From: an uncultured Eubacterium sp.
Lineage (GTDB): Bacteria; Bacillota; Clostridia; Lachnospirales; Lachnospiraceae
NCBI GenBank assembly: GCA_934320655.1
Contig: CAKRFN010000014.1
Coordinates: 1 to 64,000 of the forward strand
Direction of reading: 5' to 3'
Length of the DNA: 64,000 nucleotides
Shown piece after piece: positions 43,462-53,035 of the stretch. The position numbers and the translations under genes are program-made. A model generated the notes under the pieces. It was given only the letters and a program-made list of their open reading frames with translations, ran no database searches and was not told the origin of the DNA. Position 1 is the first letter of the stretch, and each line of letters starts with the position of its first letter.

Positions 43462-44400
43462 ATGTCAAAGATTGCAAAACAACTGACCGAGCTGATCGGA
43501 AACACTCCGTTACTGGAGCTGACAAATTATGAAAAGGAGCAGAAGCTCGAAGCAAAAATCATTGCAAAACTAGAATACTTCAATCCACTGGGTAGTGTCA
43601 AGGACAGAGTTGCATTTGCGATGATTGAACAGGGAATCGCAGACGGAAAGATCAATCAGGATACCGTGATTATCGAGCCTACGAGCGGAAATACAGGTAT
43701 CGGACTGGCGTTTGTGACAGCAGCAAAGGGTTTACACCTGATCCTGACGATGCCGGATACGATGAGTGTGGAGCGTCGCAAGATCGTATCGGCACTCGGC
43801 GCGCAGATCGTACTCACACCTGGACGTGAGGGTATGAAGGGCGCGATCGCCAAGGCGGAGCAGCTCAAAGAGGAATATGGCAATGCATTTATTCCGCAGC
43901 AGTTTGAGAATCAGGCAAACCCCGCCATTCATAAAAAGACGACCGCACAGGAGATCTGGAACGACACCGACGGCGCGGTAGACATCTTTGTATCGGCAGT
44001 CGGAACCGGCGGAACCGTCACAGGAACCGGACAGGGATTAAAAGAAAAGAATCCGGCTGTCAAGGTCGTAGCCGTAGAGCCCGCGAGCTCACCGGTGCTT
44101 TCAGGTGGCAAGCCCGGACCGCACAAGATTCAGGGAATCGGAGCCGGATTCGTCCCTGAAGTGCTCGACGTGGATTTGCTGGATGAGATCATTCAGGTAG
44201 AAAACGATACAGCATTTGAAACCTCCAGACATGTTGCGCAGACAGACGGATTACTGGTCGGTATCTCCGCAGGGGCAGCACTTGCGGCGGCAACAGAGCT
44301 GGCAAAGAGACCGGAGAACGCAGGAAAGAACATCGTGGTACTGCTTCCTGATACCGGAGAGAGATATTTATCTACTTCCTTATTTACAGTAGAGGAATAA
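43462..44400 (+). CDS. cysK: Cysteine synthase A (O-acetylserine sulfhydrylase)
   Basis: The 312-residue PLP enzyme makes cysteine from O-acetylserine and sulfide. LIGNTPLLEL, the PLP lysine in NPLGSVKDRVAFAM, EPTSGNTGIGLAFV and the phosphate loop VGTGGTVTGTGQGLK identify it. The open frame reaches 43354, but GGAAGGGTGG places the start at the ATG 43462. It is the first gene after the CymR-like operator and leads the sulfur operon. In Firmicutes CysK also takes part in CymR signalling, which may apply here with the Rrf2 gene at 58330. Confidence 0.96.
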   Translation: MSKIAKQLTELIGNTPLLELTNYEKEQKLEAKIIAKLEYFNPLGSVKDRVAFAMIEQGIADGKINQDTVIIEPTSGNTGIGLAFVTAAKGLHLILTMPDTMSVERRKIVSALGAQIVLTPGREGMKGAIAKAEQLKEEYGNAFIPQQFENQANPAIHKKTTAQEIWNDTDGAVDIFVSAVGTGGTVTGTGQGLKEKNPAVKVVAVEPASSPVLSGGKPGPHKIQGIGAGFVPEVLDVDLLDEIIQVENDTAFETSRHVAQTDGLLVGISAGAALAAATELAKRPENAGKNIVVLLPDTGERYLSTSLFTVEE

Positions 44401-44442
44401 GCCCGTCTGAATCAGACGGCTGGATAAAAGGCAGGAAAGATC

Positions 44443-45483
44443 ATGCAAAAAACAGATAAGCCGTGGAAGCCGGGCAGACAAACAAAAAAAAGACAGATGT
44501 GCGCAACGCTGCTTGCGGTGCTGCTTGTGAGCCTTGCGGGATGCGGAAAGGCGAAGGATGGTCTGACGATTACAAACGTATCCTACGATCCGACGCGGGA
44601 GTTTTATGAGAAATACAATGAGCTGTTTGAAAGCTATTATCAGGACACCTACGGAGAGACCGTCAATGTCATCCAGTCGCACGGAGGCTCCGGGGCGCAG
44701 GCGCGGTCAGTCGTTGAGGGATGCAATGCCGATGTGGTCACACTGGCACTCGAGCATGACATCACACTGATTGAGCGCACCGGACTGATTGACGAGGGCT
44801 GGATCAATGAATTTGACAGAGATTCCGCTCCGTATACATCGACGATCGTATTTCTTGTGCGCGCAGGCAATCCGAAGCAGATTGCGGACTGGGACGATCT
44901 GACCGTCGATGGCGTGGATGTGATTACACCTGATCCAAAGAGCAGCGGCGGTGCCTGCTGGAACTATCTGGCGGCACTCGCATATGCGAAAACACATGAT
45001 GACACCGAGGGACAGCAGATGGACTTTCTGCGAAAGCTGTATGCGAATGTGTCGGTGATGGATTCGGGCGCACGCGGATCGACCACAACATTTGTGGAAA
45101 ACGGCAAGGGAGATGTACTCATCGCGTGGGAAAATGAGGCGCTTACGACACTGGATTCCTATCCGGGAGAATATGAGCTGATTCATCCATCGGTCAGCAT
45201 TCTGGCACAGCCGAGTGTGGCGATTGTCGATGACAATGCCGGAGCCAACGGCACGGAACAGCTCAGCCGGGAATATCTGCAATACCTATACAGTGACGAG
45301 GCACAGAGGCTGATCGGTGAGAACGGTTATCGTCCGACGGATGAACAGATTTTAAAGGAGTTTTCGGACACTTACGATCTGACAATGGAGCTGTGGACGA
45401 TTGAAGATTTTGGTGGATGGGATGAAGCGTACAAAACCTATTTTGAAGACGGTGCACAGTTTGATCAGATCTATGAGTATTAG
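44443..45483 (+). CDS. sbp: Sulfate ABC transporter substrate-binding lipoprotein
   Basis: The 346-residue protein has a lipoprotein signal ending LLVSLAGCGK, so it is anchored outside by a lipidated Cys. The mature part follows the sulfate-binding pattern: LTITNVSYDPTREFYEKYN, QSHGGSGAQARSV, NADVVTLALEHDI, KSSGGACWNYLAALAYA and SGARGSTTTFVE. It collects sulfate (perhaps also thiosulfate) for CysTWA, encoded next in the same order. The gap to cysK is 42 bases. Confidence 0.95.
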   Translation: MQKTDKPWKPGRQTKKRQMCATLLAVLLVSLAGCGKAKDGLTITNVSYDPTREFYEKYNELFESYYQDTYGETVNVIQSHGGSGAQARSVVEGCNADVVTLALEHDITLIERTGLIDEGWINEFDRDSAPYTSTIVFLVRAGNPKQIADWDDLTVDGVDVITPDPKSSGGACWNYLAALAYAKTHDDTEGQQMDFLRKLYANVSVMDSGARGSTTTFVENGKGDVLIAWENEALTTLDSYPGEYELIHPSVSILAQPSVAIVDDNAGANGTEQLSREYLQYLYSDEAQRLIGENGYRPTDEQILKEFSDTYDLTMELWTIEDFGGWDEAYKTYFEDGAQFDQIYEY

Positions 45484-45491
45484 AAGAAATT

Positions 45492-46370
45492 ATGCGTATG
45501 AATAAACAAACACAATCGGGAAAACAACAGAATATGCAAACGCATAAGAATCCGCATGTAATACCGGGATTTGGATGTACATTGGGAGTCGTGGTTACGA
45601 TGCTCTCATTGATCGTCCTCATTCCGCTGGCATCGGTGCTCGTGCGATCCCTACAGATCTCACCGCGTGAGTTTTTCAGTTTGATCTGGAAACCGAATGT
45701 GCGAAATGCATTCTGGACGAGTATCAGCTGTTCGTTTCTGGCGGCAGTGATCAATGTGATCTTCGGACTGATCCTCGCATGGGTGCTCGTCAAATATGAG
45801 TTTCCGGGGAAACGGATTCTGGATGGATTTATCGAATTGCCGTTCGCACTGCCGACAGCGGTCGCAGGCATCACGCTCTCCAAGCTCTACTCGGAAAGCG
45901 GGTTATTCGGACGGATGCTTGCAAGGTGCGGCATCCGCGTGGCTTACACAAAGATCGGGCTGATCGTGGCATTGATCTTTGTTGGTATTCCGTTCGTGGT
46001 ACGCGCGGTGCAGCCGGTGTTAGAAAAGATGGACAGCCAGTATGAGGAAGCGGCGTGCATGCTCGGTGCGAGCCCGAAAAAAACATTTTTCTCGGTGATC
46101 CTGCCGGAGCTTCGCCCCGCACTGCTGACCGGCTTTGGTCTGGCGTTTGCCAGAGGCATCGGAGAGTACGGCAGCGTGATCTACATATCCGGCAACAGTG
46201 CCAAAGACCGGACGCAGGTGATTTCCTATGTGATCATGCAGAAGCTCAGCTATATCGATTATGCAAGTGCGACAGCGATCGCGCTGGTGATGTTGGTAAT
46301 TTCATTTTTATTATTGTTGTTTGTGAATATCGTGCAGGCGAGACAGTCAGCAAGGACGAATTTATTATAA
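45492..46370 (+). CDS. cysT: Sulfate ABC transporter permease CysT
   Basis: The 292-residue protein has six membrane segments and the permease EAA loop (EEAACMLGASPKKTFFSVILPELRPAL in pattern, with LGAS and P-x-L). FIELPFALPTAVAGITL and the late GEYGSVIYISGN are typical of CysT/CysU. It works with CysW and CysA to import sulfate. It starts eight bases after sbp. A longer open frame in another phase over its end is only the unused upstream part of cysW. Confidence 0.95.
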   Translation: MRMNKQTQSGKQQNMQTHKNPHVIPGFGCTLGVVVTMLSLIVLIPLASVLVRSLQISPREFFSLIWKPNVRNAFWTSISCSFLAAVINVIFGLILAWVLVKYEFPGKRILDGFIELPFALPTAVAGITLSKLYSESGLFGRMLARCGIRVAYTKIGLIVALIFVGIPFVVRAVQPVLEKMDSQYEEAACMLGASPKKTFFSVILPELRPALLTGFGLAFARGIGEYGSVIYISGNSAKDRTQVISYVIMQKLSYIDYASATAIALVMLVISFLLLLFVNIVQARQSARTNLL

Positions 46371-46390
46371 GAAAGGAGGATGCCGTATCT

Positions 46391-47260
46391 ATGAATGAAC
46401 AGGAAATATTAGAGCGCGGCAAGCGCCGTACAAAATATCTATTGATCACGGTATCCGTACTTTTTATCACGCTGATGCTGGTTGTACCGCTCGCGGCGGT
46501 GCTCGTGAACGCGCTAAGCGAGGGCTGGAGGTTCTACATACAGGCGGTCACGACAGAGTATGTGCGCAGCGCGCTGTTTGTCACAATACTGGCAACGGTA
46601 CTCGCAGTCATTGTCAATACGTTTTTTGGCGTCTGCGCCGCATGGCTGCTCACGAAGTTCAGCTTTAAAGGGAAACAGGTGCTCGCGACGCTGATCGACA
46701 TTCCGTTTTCAATCTCTCCGGTCATTGTAGGTCTGTCGTATCTGATGACATTTGGCAGACTCGGATGGTTTTATCCGGTGATCCGGGCATTTAACCAGCA
46801 GTTCGGCACGGATATCCGCATTACATTTGCGGTGCCGGGTGTTGTGCTGGCGACGATCTTTGTCACGTTTCCGTTCGTATCGAGAGAACTGGTTCCGGTA
46901 CTGAATGCGCAGGGCAAGGATGAGGAAGAAGCAGCAGCGCTGATGGGTGCCGGAGGCTTTACGATTTTCCGGAGGATCACACTTCCGCAGATGAAGTGGG
47001 GACTGATCTACGGCATTATCTTGTGTACAGCGCGTGCGCTCGGTGAGTTCGGCGCGGTCAATGCATTGTCAAAGACGCGAGGCGAGACCTTCACACTGCC
47101 GCTTGAGATCGATGCACTGTACATGTCGGGCACGGATACATCGATCACGGCAGCATTTGCGGTATCATCCATTCTGGTGATTCTGGCAGTCATCATTTTA
47201 TTTGCCAGAAATATTTTAGAGCACAGGGATCAGGCGAGGGAGACAAAAGATGTACGTTGA
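46391..47260 (+). CDS. cysW: Sulfate ABC transporter permease CysW
   Basis: The 289-residue second permease of the sulfate transporter has six membrane segments, LIDIPFSISPVIVGLSYL, the EAA loop EEEAAALMGAGGFTIFRRITLP and ALGEFGAVNALSKTRGET. The frame is open from 46055 inside cysT, but AAAGGAGG before the ATG at 46391 sets the true start and gives the family's length. Its end overlaps cysA by 11 bases. Confidence 0.95.
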   Translation: MNEQEILERGKRRTKYLLITVSVLFITLMLVVPLAAVLVNALSEGWRFYIQAVTTEYVRSALFVTILATVLAVIVNTFFGVCAAWLLTKFSFKGKQVLATLIDIPFSISPVIVGLSYLMTFGRLGWFYPVIRAFNQQFGTDIRITFAVPGVVLATIFVTFPFVSRELVPVLNAQGKDEEEAAALMGAGGFTIFRRITLPQMKWGLIYGIILCTARALGEFGAVNALSKTRGETFTLPLEIDALYMSGTDTSITAAFAVSSILVILAVIILFARNILEHRDQARETKDVR

Positions 47261-48311
47261 AATGAAAAATATCTACAAACAATATGGTGATTTCCTCGCA
47301 TCGGATAATGTGAGCTTTGGCGTGGAAAAGGGACGGCTGGTCGCATTGCTCGGCCCGTCGGGCAGCGGCAAGACGACGCTGCTTCGCATGATCGCAGGAC
47401 TCGAAACCCCGAATGCCGGAGACATCTACATCGATGGACAGCGCATGAATGACATCCCCGCAGCAAAGCGCGGTATCGGTTTCGTCTTTCAGAATTATGC
47501 ATTGTTCCGGTATATGACCGTCTTTGACAATGTCGCATTCGGTCTGGAGCTGCAAAAGCTGCCGAAAGCGCAGATCAGGGAACGGGTCATGGAGCTGCTG
47601 GAACTGACCGGACTGTCCGGCATGGAAAAAAGATATCCCAATCAGCTCTCCGGCGGGCAGCGCCAGCGTGTCGCATTCGCGCGGGCGCTTGCACCAAATC
47701 CCCAGGTGCTCCTGCTGGATGAGCCGTTTGCGGCGATCGATGCAAAGGTGCGCACAGAGCTGCGCAGCTGGCTCAAGGAGATGGTCGAAAAGCTGGGTAT
47801 CACGAGTATCTTCGTCACACACGATCAGGACGAGGCAGTCGAGGTGGCGGATGAGATCATCATTACGAACCACGGCAGGATCGAGCAGATGGGCACACCG
47901 TTTGACATTTATAAAACACCCGCGACACCGTTTGTGGCACAGTTTATCGGAAGATCTTCGGTCGTAGAGGAATATGACCGGTTAAAAGGCTTTGACCGGA
48001 TCGAGGGTGCTGACCGGGCGGTCATCCGGCCGGAATTTGTCAAGATCTCAAGGAGCGGCAAGCTCAATCAGTACGTGAGTGCCGCAGAGACCGGAGTCGT
48101 GACCGATGTCATGTTCCGCGGCAACCGCATGGATGTGACGGTCGACATCAACGGCATCCGGATCGTCGGTGAACGGTCACTCGAAAAGGATCTGATCTCG
48201 GTCGGTGAGACCGTACATGTGCTCATCTACCGATTATATATTTTTGACAATGAGCAGACGTATCTGATGGAAAATCAGGCGATGCAGGAACAGGATGTAT
48301 TCTACATCTAA
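47250..48311 (+). CDS. cysA: Sulfate ABC transporter ATP-binding protein CysA
   Basis: The 353-residue ATPase drives sulfate import. Walker A is LLGPSGSGKTTLLRMIAG, the Q-loop GFVFQNYALF, the signature LSGGQRQRVAFARAL, Walker B VLLLDEPFAAID and the switch His in FVTHDQDEA. A C-terminal TOBE-like regulatory domain occupies about residues 235-350. Length and gene order match CysA. It completes the sbp-cysT-cysW-cysA unit. Confidence 0.96.
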   Translation: MYVEMKNIYKQYGDFLASDNVSFGVEKGRLVALLGPSGSGKTTLLRMIAGLETPNAGDIYIDGQRMNDIPAAKRGIGFVFQNYALFRYMTVFDNVAFGLELQKLPKAQIRERVMELLELTGLSGMEKRYPNQLSGGQRQRVAFARALAPNPQVLLLDEPFAAIDAKVRTELRSWLKEMVEKLGITSIFVTHDQDEAVEVADEIIITNHGRIEQMGTPFDIYKTPATPFVAQFIGRSSVVEEYDRLKGFDRIEGADRAVIRPEFVKISRSGKLNQYVSAAETGVVTDVMFRGNRMDVTVDINGIRIVGERSLEKDLISVGETVHVLIYRLYIFDNEQTYLMENQAMQEQDVFYI

Positions 48312-48326
48312 TCAACGGAGGAAGTT

Positions 48327-50078
48327 ATGCAGACAGGGGCTACACAGACAAAATTGGTACAGATACAGGAAAAGAAAATCCTGCATACCGATGTACTCAT
48401 TATCGGCGGCGGTACAGCCGGCTGCTATGCGGCACTGACGCTTCGTGAACACAGTGATTGTTCGATCGTGATCGCGGAGAAAGCGAACATCAAGCGCAGC
48501 GGTTGTCTGGCAGCGGGTGTGAACGCGATCAACGCTTACATTGTGGACGGTCAGAAACCGGAAGATTATGTAAACTACGCAAAGCGTGATGCAGACGGTA
48601 TCGTGCGGGAGGATCTGCTGCTCACGATGTCGGAGGGACTCAACCGCGTGACAGAGAAGATGGAGCAGCTCGGGCTGGTGATCTTAAAGGATGAGAATGG
48701 CAGATATGTTGCCAGAGGTAACCGGAATATCAAGATCAACGGCGAGAACATGAAGCCGCTGCTCGCACAGGCGGTCGGGGCATTGCCGGATGTCACGGTT
48801 CTGAATCGTGTCAATATCACGGATTATATCGTGACAGACAATACGATCCACGGTGCATACGGTTTTTCGATGGAGGAGCCCGTCGCCTATGAAATTCGGG
48901 CGAAAAAAGTGCTCTGTGCGACCGGAGGAGCCGCAGGTCTTTACCGGCCGAACAATCCTGGTTTTTCCAGACATAAAATGTGGTATCCGCCGTTTAATAC
49001 CGGAGCAGGCTATGCGATGGGTATCAAAAGCGGCGCGGAGATGACGACCTTTGAGATGCGTTTTATCGCACTCCGGTGTAAGGATACGATCGCACCGACC
49101 GGAACGATCGCACAGGGCGTCGGAGCCAAACAGGTCAACGCAAAGGGTGAGGTCTACGAGACGCACTACGGACTGACGACTTCGGAGCGCGTATACGGAA
49201 CTGTCATGGAGAATCTACAGGGCAGAGGGCCGTGTTACCTGCGTACGGAGGGCATCACAGAGGCGCAGGATGAGTCACTGAAAAAGGCATATCTGAACAT
49301 GGCACCGAGCCAGACATTAAAGTGGCTTGAATCCGGAAAAGATCCGAGTGAGCAGAATGTCGAGATTGAGGGTACGGAGCCGTATATCGTAGGCGGTCAC
49401 ACCGCCAGCGGTTACTGGGTGGATACGAACCGTGAGACGACGATCCACGGATTGTATGCGGCGGGTGATGTCGCAGGCGGATGTCCGCAGAAATATGTGA
49501 CCGGAGCGATGGTCGAGGGCGAGATCGCAGCGGAGCACATTGCAGGAGCGCTTGCCAAAGAATCTGTGAAAGAAGCGGCGCAGCGGGAACAACCTACACC
49601 GGAATCAGAAACGGAGCAGCAGGCACTTGATCAGAAGGTCGCAGAGTATGAGCGTTATCTGAATAAACAGCAGCCGTTATTTACGACGGAGCAGCTCGAG
49701 GAGGCGATGCAGAAGGTGATGGACAACTACGCCGGAGGCATCTCGACCCATTATCAGTTCAACGAAAAGCAGTTAGCGCTCGCAGAGGAAAAGATCCGGC
49801 AGCTCATAGAGCTTGCGGAGGATCTGGGCGCATCCGATATGCATGAACTCATGTTTATCTATGAACTAAAGGAGCGGCTGACCGTATGTCTGTCCGTGAT
49901 CGCCCATCTGGGCGCACGCAGGGAGACGCGCTGGCACAGCTTCGCAGAAAATCTGGATTATCCCGAAAAGAGTGATGCGTGGATGCGGTACGTGAATTCG
50001 AAAATGGAGAACGGAGAGCTGAAGATCATCTTCAGAGATCTGGTCGGAAGGGAGGAACGCTATGAGCATCGCGATTGA
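48327..50078 (+). CDS. aprA: APS reductase, FAD-containing alpha subunit (AprA type)
   Basis: The 583-residue flavoprotein is of the fumarate-reductase/AprA class: VLIIGGGTAGCYAALTLRE binds FAD, KRSGCLAAGVNAINAYIV and YTKRDADGIVREDLL-like YAKRDADGIVREDLL match AprA, and CATGGAAGLYRPNNPG and GLYAAGDVAGGCPQKYVTGAMVEG follow. With AprB it reduces APS to sulfite and AMP. It is shorter than the dissimilatory enzyme (about 650), fitting an assimilatory setting between the sulfate importer and CysDN. Its end overlaps aprB by 17 bases. Confidence 0.93.
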   Translation: MQTGATQTKLVQIQEKKILHTDVLIIGGGTAGCYAALTLREHSDCSIVIAEKANIKRSGCLAAGVNAINAYIVDGQKPEDYVNYAKRDADGIVREDLLLTMSEGLNRVTEKMEQLGLVILKDENGRYVARGNRNIKINGENMKPLLAQAVGALPDVTVLNRVNITDYIVTDNTIHGAYGFSMEEPVAYEIRAKKVLCATGGAAGLYRPNNPGFSRHKMWYPPFNTGAGYAMGIKSGAEMTTFEMRFIALRCKDTIAPTGTIAQGVGAKQVNAKGEVYETHYGLTTSERVYGTVMENLQGRGPCYLRTEGITEAQDESLKKAYLNMAPSQTLKWLESGKDPSEQNVEIEGTEPYIVGGHTASGYWVDTNRETTIHGLYAAGDVAGGCPQKYVTGAMVEGEIAAEHIAGALAKESVKEAAQREQPTPESETEQQALDQKVAEYERYLNKQQPLFTTEQLEEAMQKVMDNYAGGISTHYQFNEKQLALAEEKIRQLIELAEDLGASDMHELMFIYELKERLTVCLSVIAHLGARRETRWHSFAENLDYPEKSDAWMRYVNSKMENGELKIIFRDLVGREERYEHRD

Positions 50079-50376
50079 TCAAACGCTATGTAAGGCATGC
50101 GGCGCATGTGAAAAGGTCTGCCCCGGCAGCCTGATTAAGCAGCGCGCGGACGGCATCGCCTATATCAAATATCCAAAGGACTGCTGGGGCTGTTCTTCCT
50201 GTATCAAGGAATGTCATTTCGGAGCGATCGCCCTGTATCTGGGAGCAGATATCGGAGGCATGGGCAGCCGGATGCAGGTGCAGTCGAAAGGTGACGAGCT
50301 CTACTGGAACCTGACCAGGCGGGATGGCAGCCACGAGCAGATCGTGATCAATAAAAAGGAATCAAATAAATATTAA
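50062..50376 (+). CDS. aprB: APS reductase, iron-sulfur beta subunit (AprB type)
   Basis: The 104-residue ferredoxin-like protein has two 4Fe-4S sites: CKACGACEKVCPGSLI and CWGCSSCIKECHFGAIAL. The C-terminal 45 residues (YWNLTRRDGSHEQIVINKK) correspond to a shortened AprB tail that wraps around AprA. The usual AprB is about 150 residues, so this is a reduced form. It passes electrons to the FAD of AprA. Translation is coupled through the overlap with aprA. Confidence 0.92.
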   Translation: MSIAIDQTLCKACGACEKVCPGSLIKQRADGIAYIKYPKDCWGCSSCIKECHFGAIALYLGADIGGMGSRMQVQSKGDELYWNLTRRDGSHEQIVINKKESNKY

Positions 50377-50478
50377 ATAAACAGCTACAAAATGAGGAGA
50401 GAGTAAGAGCGATTGCGGTTTGTTTTCGCTTATAATCGGAGAAAACCGCAGCAGCTCGAGGAAAGGAAGGTAATAGCG

Positions 50479-51378
50479 ATGAGTGGATTATCACATCTTG
50501 ATGAACTGGAGGCAGAGGCGATCTACATTATCCGTGAAGTAGCGGCAGAGTGTGAAAAGCCTGTCATGCTCTACTCCATCGGCAAAGACAGTTCCGTGAT
50601 GTTACATCTGGCAATGAAAGCATTTTATCCGGAGAAACCGCCGTTTCCGTTTTTACATGTAAATACAACGTGGAAGTTTAAGGAAATGATCGAGTTCCGC
50701 GACCGCAAGGCAAAGGAGCTCGGCATCGAGATGCTCGAATACATCAACGAGGAAGGTGTGAAAGCGGGGATCAACCCGTTTGACCACGGCAGTGCCTATA
50801 CGGACATCATGAAAACACAGGCACTCAAGCAGGCACTCGACAAATACGGATTTACGGCAGCGTTTGGCGGCGGACGGCGTGACGAGGAAAAATCAAGGGC
50901 AAAAGAGCGTATCTTCTCTTTCCGAAATGAGCAGCATGCGTGGGACCCGAAAAACCAGCGCCCGGAGATGTGGAAGCTCTACAACTCCAAGATCCAGAAA
51001 AAAGAAGAGGTGCGTGTGTTCCCGTTGTCGAACTGGACAGAGACCGATATCTGGCAGTACATCAGACAGGAAAACATCGAGATCCCGTCCTTATATTTTG
51101 CGAAGGTACGGCCGGTCGTATACCGCGACGGCAACATCATCATGGTGGATGATGACCGCATGAAGTTAAGACCGGGCGAGGAGATCCAGTACAAGAGCGT
51201 GCGGTTCCGTACACTGGGATGTTATCCGCTGACCGGTGGATGCGAATCGACAGCGACGACACTCGATGAGATCATCGATGAGACACTGAGTGCGGTATCT
51301 TCTGAGCGTACGACACGCGTGATTGACAACGAGGCAGCAGGCAGCATGGAACGAAGAAAGAGAGAGGGGTATTTCTAA
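50479..51378 (+). CDS. cysD: Sulfate adenylyltransferase subunit 2
   Basis: The 299-residue protein forms APS from ATP and sulfate, with CysN. It shows the ATP-pyrophosphatase loop YSIGKDSSVMLHLAMKAF, FPFLHVNTTWKF, FGGGRRDEEKSRAKERIFSFR, and LGCYPLTGGCESTATT. The open frame begins at 50413, but GGAAGG before the ATG at 50479 marks the start. It directly precedes cysN with one base between stop and ATG. The heteromeric CysDN type is unusual beside AprAB, which is more often paired with Sat. Confidence 0.96.
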   Translation: MSGLSHLDELEAEAIYIIREVAAECEKPVMLYSIGKDSSVMLHLAMKAFYPEKPPFPFLHVNTTWKFKEMIEFRDRKAKELGIEMLEYINEEGVKAGINPFDHGSAYTDIMKTQALKQALDKYGFTAAFGGGRRDEEKSRAKERIFSFRNEQHAWDPKNQRPEMWKLYNSKIQKKEEVRVFPLSNWTETDIWQYIRQENIEIPSLYFAKVRPVVYRDGNIIMVDDDRMKLRPGEEIQYKSVRFRTLGCYPLTGGCESTATTLDEIIDETLSAVSSERTTRVIDNEAAGSMERRKREGYF

Positions 51379-51379
51379 A

Positions 51380-53020
51380 ATGAGTGGTTTATTAAAATTT
51401 ATCACATGCGGCAGCGTGGATGACGGAAAATCAACCTTGATCGGACACATTTTGTATGATTCCAAACTGCTCTACACCGATCAGGAAAAGGCATTGGAGC
51501 TCGACAGCAAGGTCGGCAGCCGCGGAGGAGCGATCGACTATTCCCTGCTGCTCGACGGACTGATGGCAGAGCGTGAGCAGGGTATCACGATCGATGTCGC
51601 TTACCGCTATTTTACAACAGACAAACGCAGCTTTATCGTGGCAGATACACCTGGTCACGAGGAATATACGAGAAACATGGCAGTCGGTGCATCGTTTGCA
51701 GATCTGGCAGTCATTTTGATCGATGCCAAGCAGGGCGTACTCGTGCAGACAAGACGGCACGCGCGCATCTGTGCACTGATGGGTATCCGTTATTTCGTAT
51801 TTGCAGTCAATAAAATGGATCTGGTCGGCTACGATGAGAACCGTTTCCGCGAGATCGAGGCGCAGATCAAAGAGCTGGCAGACGAGTTACAGTTACCGAA
51901 TATCAAGATCATTCCGGTGTCTGCGACAGAGGGTGACAATGTGACGACACATTCTGACCGGATCACCTGGTATCAGGATGAGGCACTTCTGCCGTATCTG
52001 GAGGATCTGGACATCACGGAGGACGATCACAAGGTCGGATTTTACATGCCGGTACAGCGTGTCTGCCGTCCGGATCACACGTTCCGCGGTTTTCAGGGAC
52101 AGATCGAGGATGGTACGATCCATGTCGGCGATACGGTGACGACACTGCCGAGCAACGAATCTGCAAAGGTCAAGAGCATCCATATCGGCGATAAAAATAG
52201 TGACGAGGCAGTCAAAGGACAGCCGGTGACGATCCAGCTCGACCGTGAGGTGGATGTATCGAGAGGCTGTGTACTGACGATCGATACCGGTGTGAAGGTC
52301 GCAGCTTCTATTACAGCGACACTTTTGTGGATGGATGATGACGAGCTGACAAACGGCAAAAACTTCTTCTTCAAGCTCGGAACCAAGACAATCCCCGGAT
52401 TTGTATCAGAGATCTCCTATGCGGTCGATGTGAACACCGGAGCGCAGAAAAAGGTCGATACACTGAGCAAAAACGAGATCGCCGTCTGCAGGATCTCACT
52501 GGCAGACAAGATCGTCGTTGATGAGTTCAAAAAGCACAAGACACTCGGAGAGTTTATCCTGATCGACCGTGTTACAAACATGACATCCGCGTGTGGAGTC
52601 GTGGAGCAGGTACATACCGAGGAAAGCGGATTGTACGAGGGTCGTGTGGATCGCAAGGTACGTGCGGCGATCAAGGGACAGACAGCGGTTACCGTTGAGT
52701 TTATCGATGGTGATGCGGGCGTGAACCGCGCATTTGTGGAGGATGTGGAGAAAGCACTGAATCTGGACGGCAGACACACCTATCTGTACGCACCGCAGGC
52801 AGGTGAGGACATTTCAAACGTACTCAAGCATCTGCACCGCGCAGGTATCGTCGTACTCTTATATGTAGATAAAAAGCAGGCAGAGACGGTCACAGACAAG
52901 AATGAGTTCTATATCAGCGACTGGAAAGAAAACGGCACAGAGGTCGATGAGGTCGCAGCACTGATCCGCAGACGCTCTGCATATCAGGAACTGTTAGCGC
53001 ACAGCGGAGATTATATTTAA
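51380..53020 (+). CDS. cysN: Sulfate adenylyltransferase subunit 1 (GTPase)
   Basis: The 546-residue elongation-factor-like GTPase powers APS formation by CysD. G1 is CGSVDDGKSTLIGHIL, G3 ADTPGHEEYTRNM and G4 AVNKMDLVGY. EF-Tu-like domains II and III follow, then about 100 extra residues with a P-loop-free domain (GRHTYLYAPQAGEDISNVLKHLHRAG cut here). There is no fused CysC; that activity is encoded separately at 42685. The ATG at 51380 is used rather than the open frame from 51323. Confidence 0.95.
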   Translation: MSGLLKFITCGSVDDGKSTLIGHILYDSKLLYTDQEKALELDSKVGSRGGAIDYSLLLDGLMAEREQGITIDVAYRYFTTDKRSFIVADTPGHEEYTRNMAVGASFADLAVILIDAKQGVLVQTRRHARICALMGIRYFVFAVNKMDLVGYDENRFREIEAQIKELADELQLPNIKIIPVSATEGDNVTTHSDRITWYQDEALLPYLEDLDITEDDHKVGFYMPVQRVCRPDHTFRGFQGQIEDGTIHVGDTVTTLPSNESAKVKSIHIGDKNSDEAVKGQPVTIQLDREVDVSRGCVLTIDTGVKVAASITATLLWMDDDELTNGKNFFFKLGTKTIPGFVSEISYAVDVNTGAQKKVDTLSKNEIAVCRISLADKIVVDEFKKHKTLGEFILIDRVTNMTSACGVVEQVHTEESGLYEGRVDRKVRAAIKGQTAVTVEFIDGDAGVNRAFVEDVEKALNLDGRHTYLYAPQAGEDISNVLKHLHRAGIVVLLYVDKKQAETVTDKNEFYISDWKENGTEVDEVAALIRRRSAYQELLAHSGDYI

Positions 53021-53035
53021 AAACGGAGGGCGCAG

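Noticed and set aside
45263..45883. Leftward open frame of 206 codons opposite sbp and cysT
   Set aside because: It overlaps two certain genes and has no recognisable product.
46055..46390. N-terminal extension of the cysW frame inside cysT
   Set aside because: The cysT protein is certain there, and cysW has a strong ribosome site at 46391.
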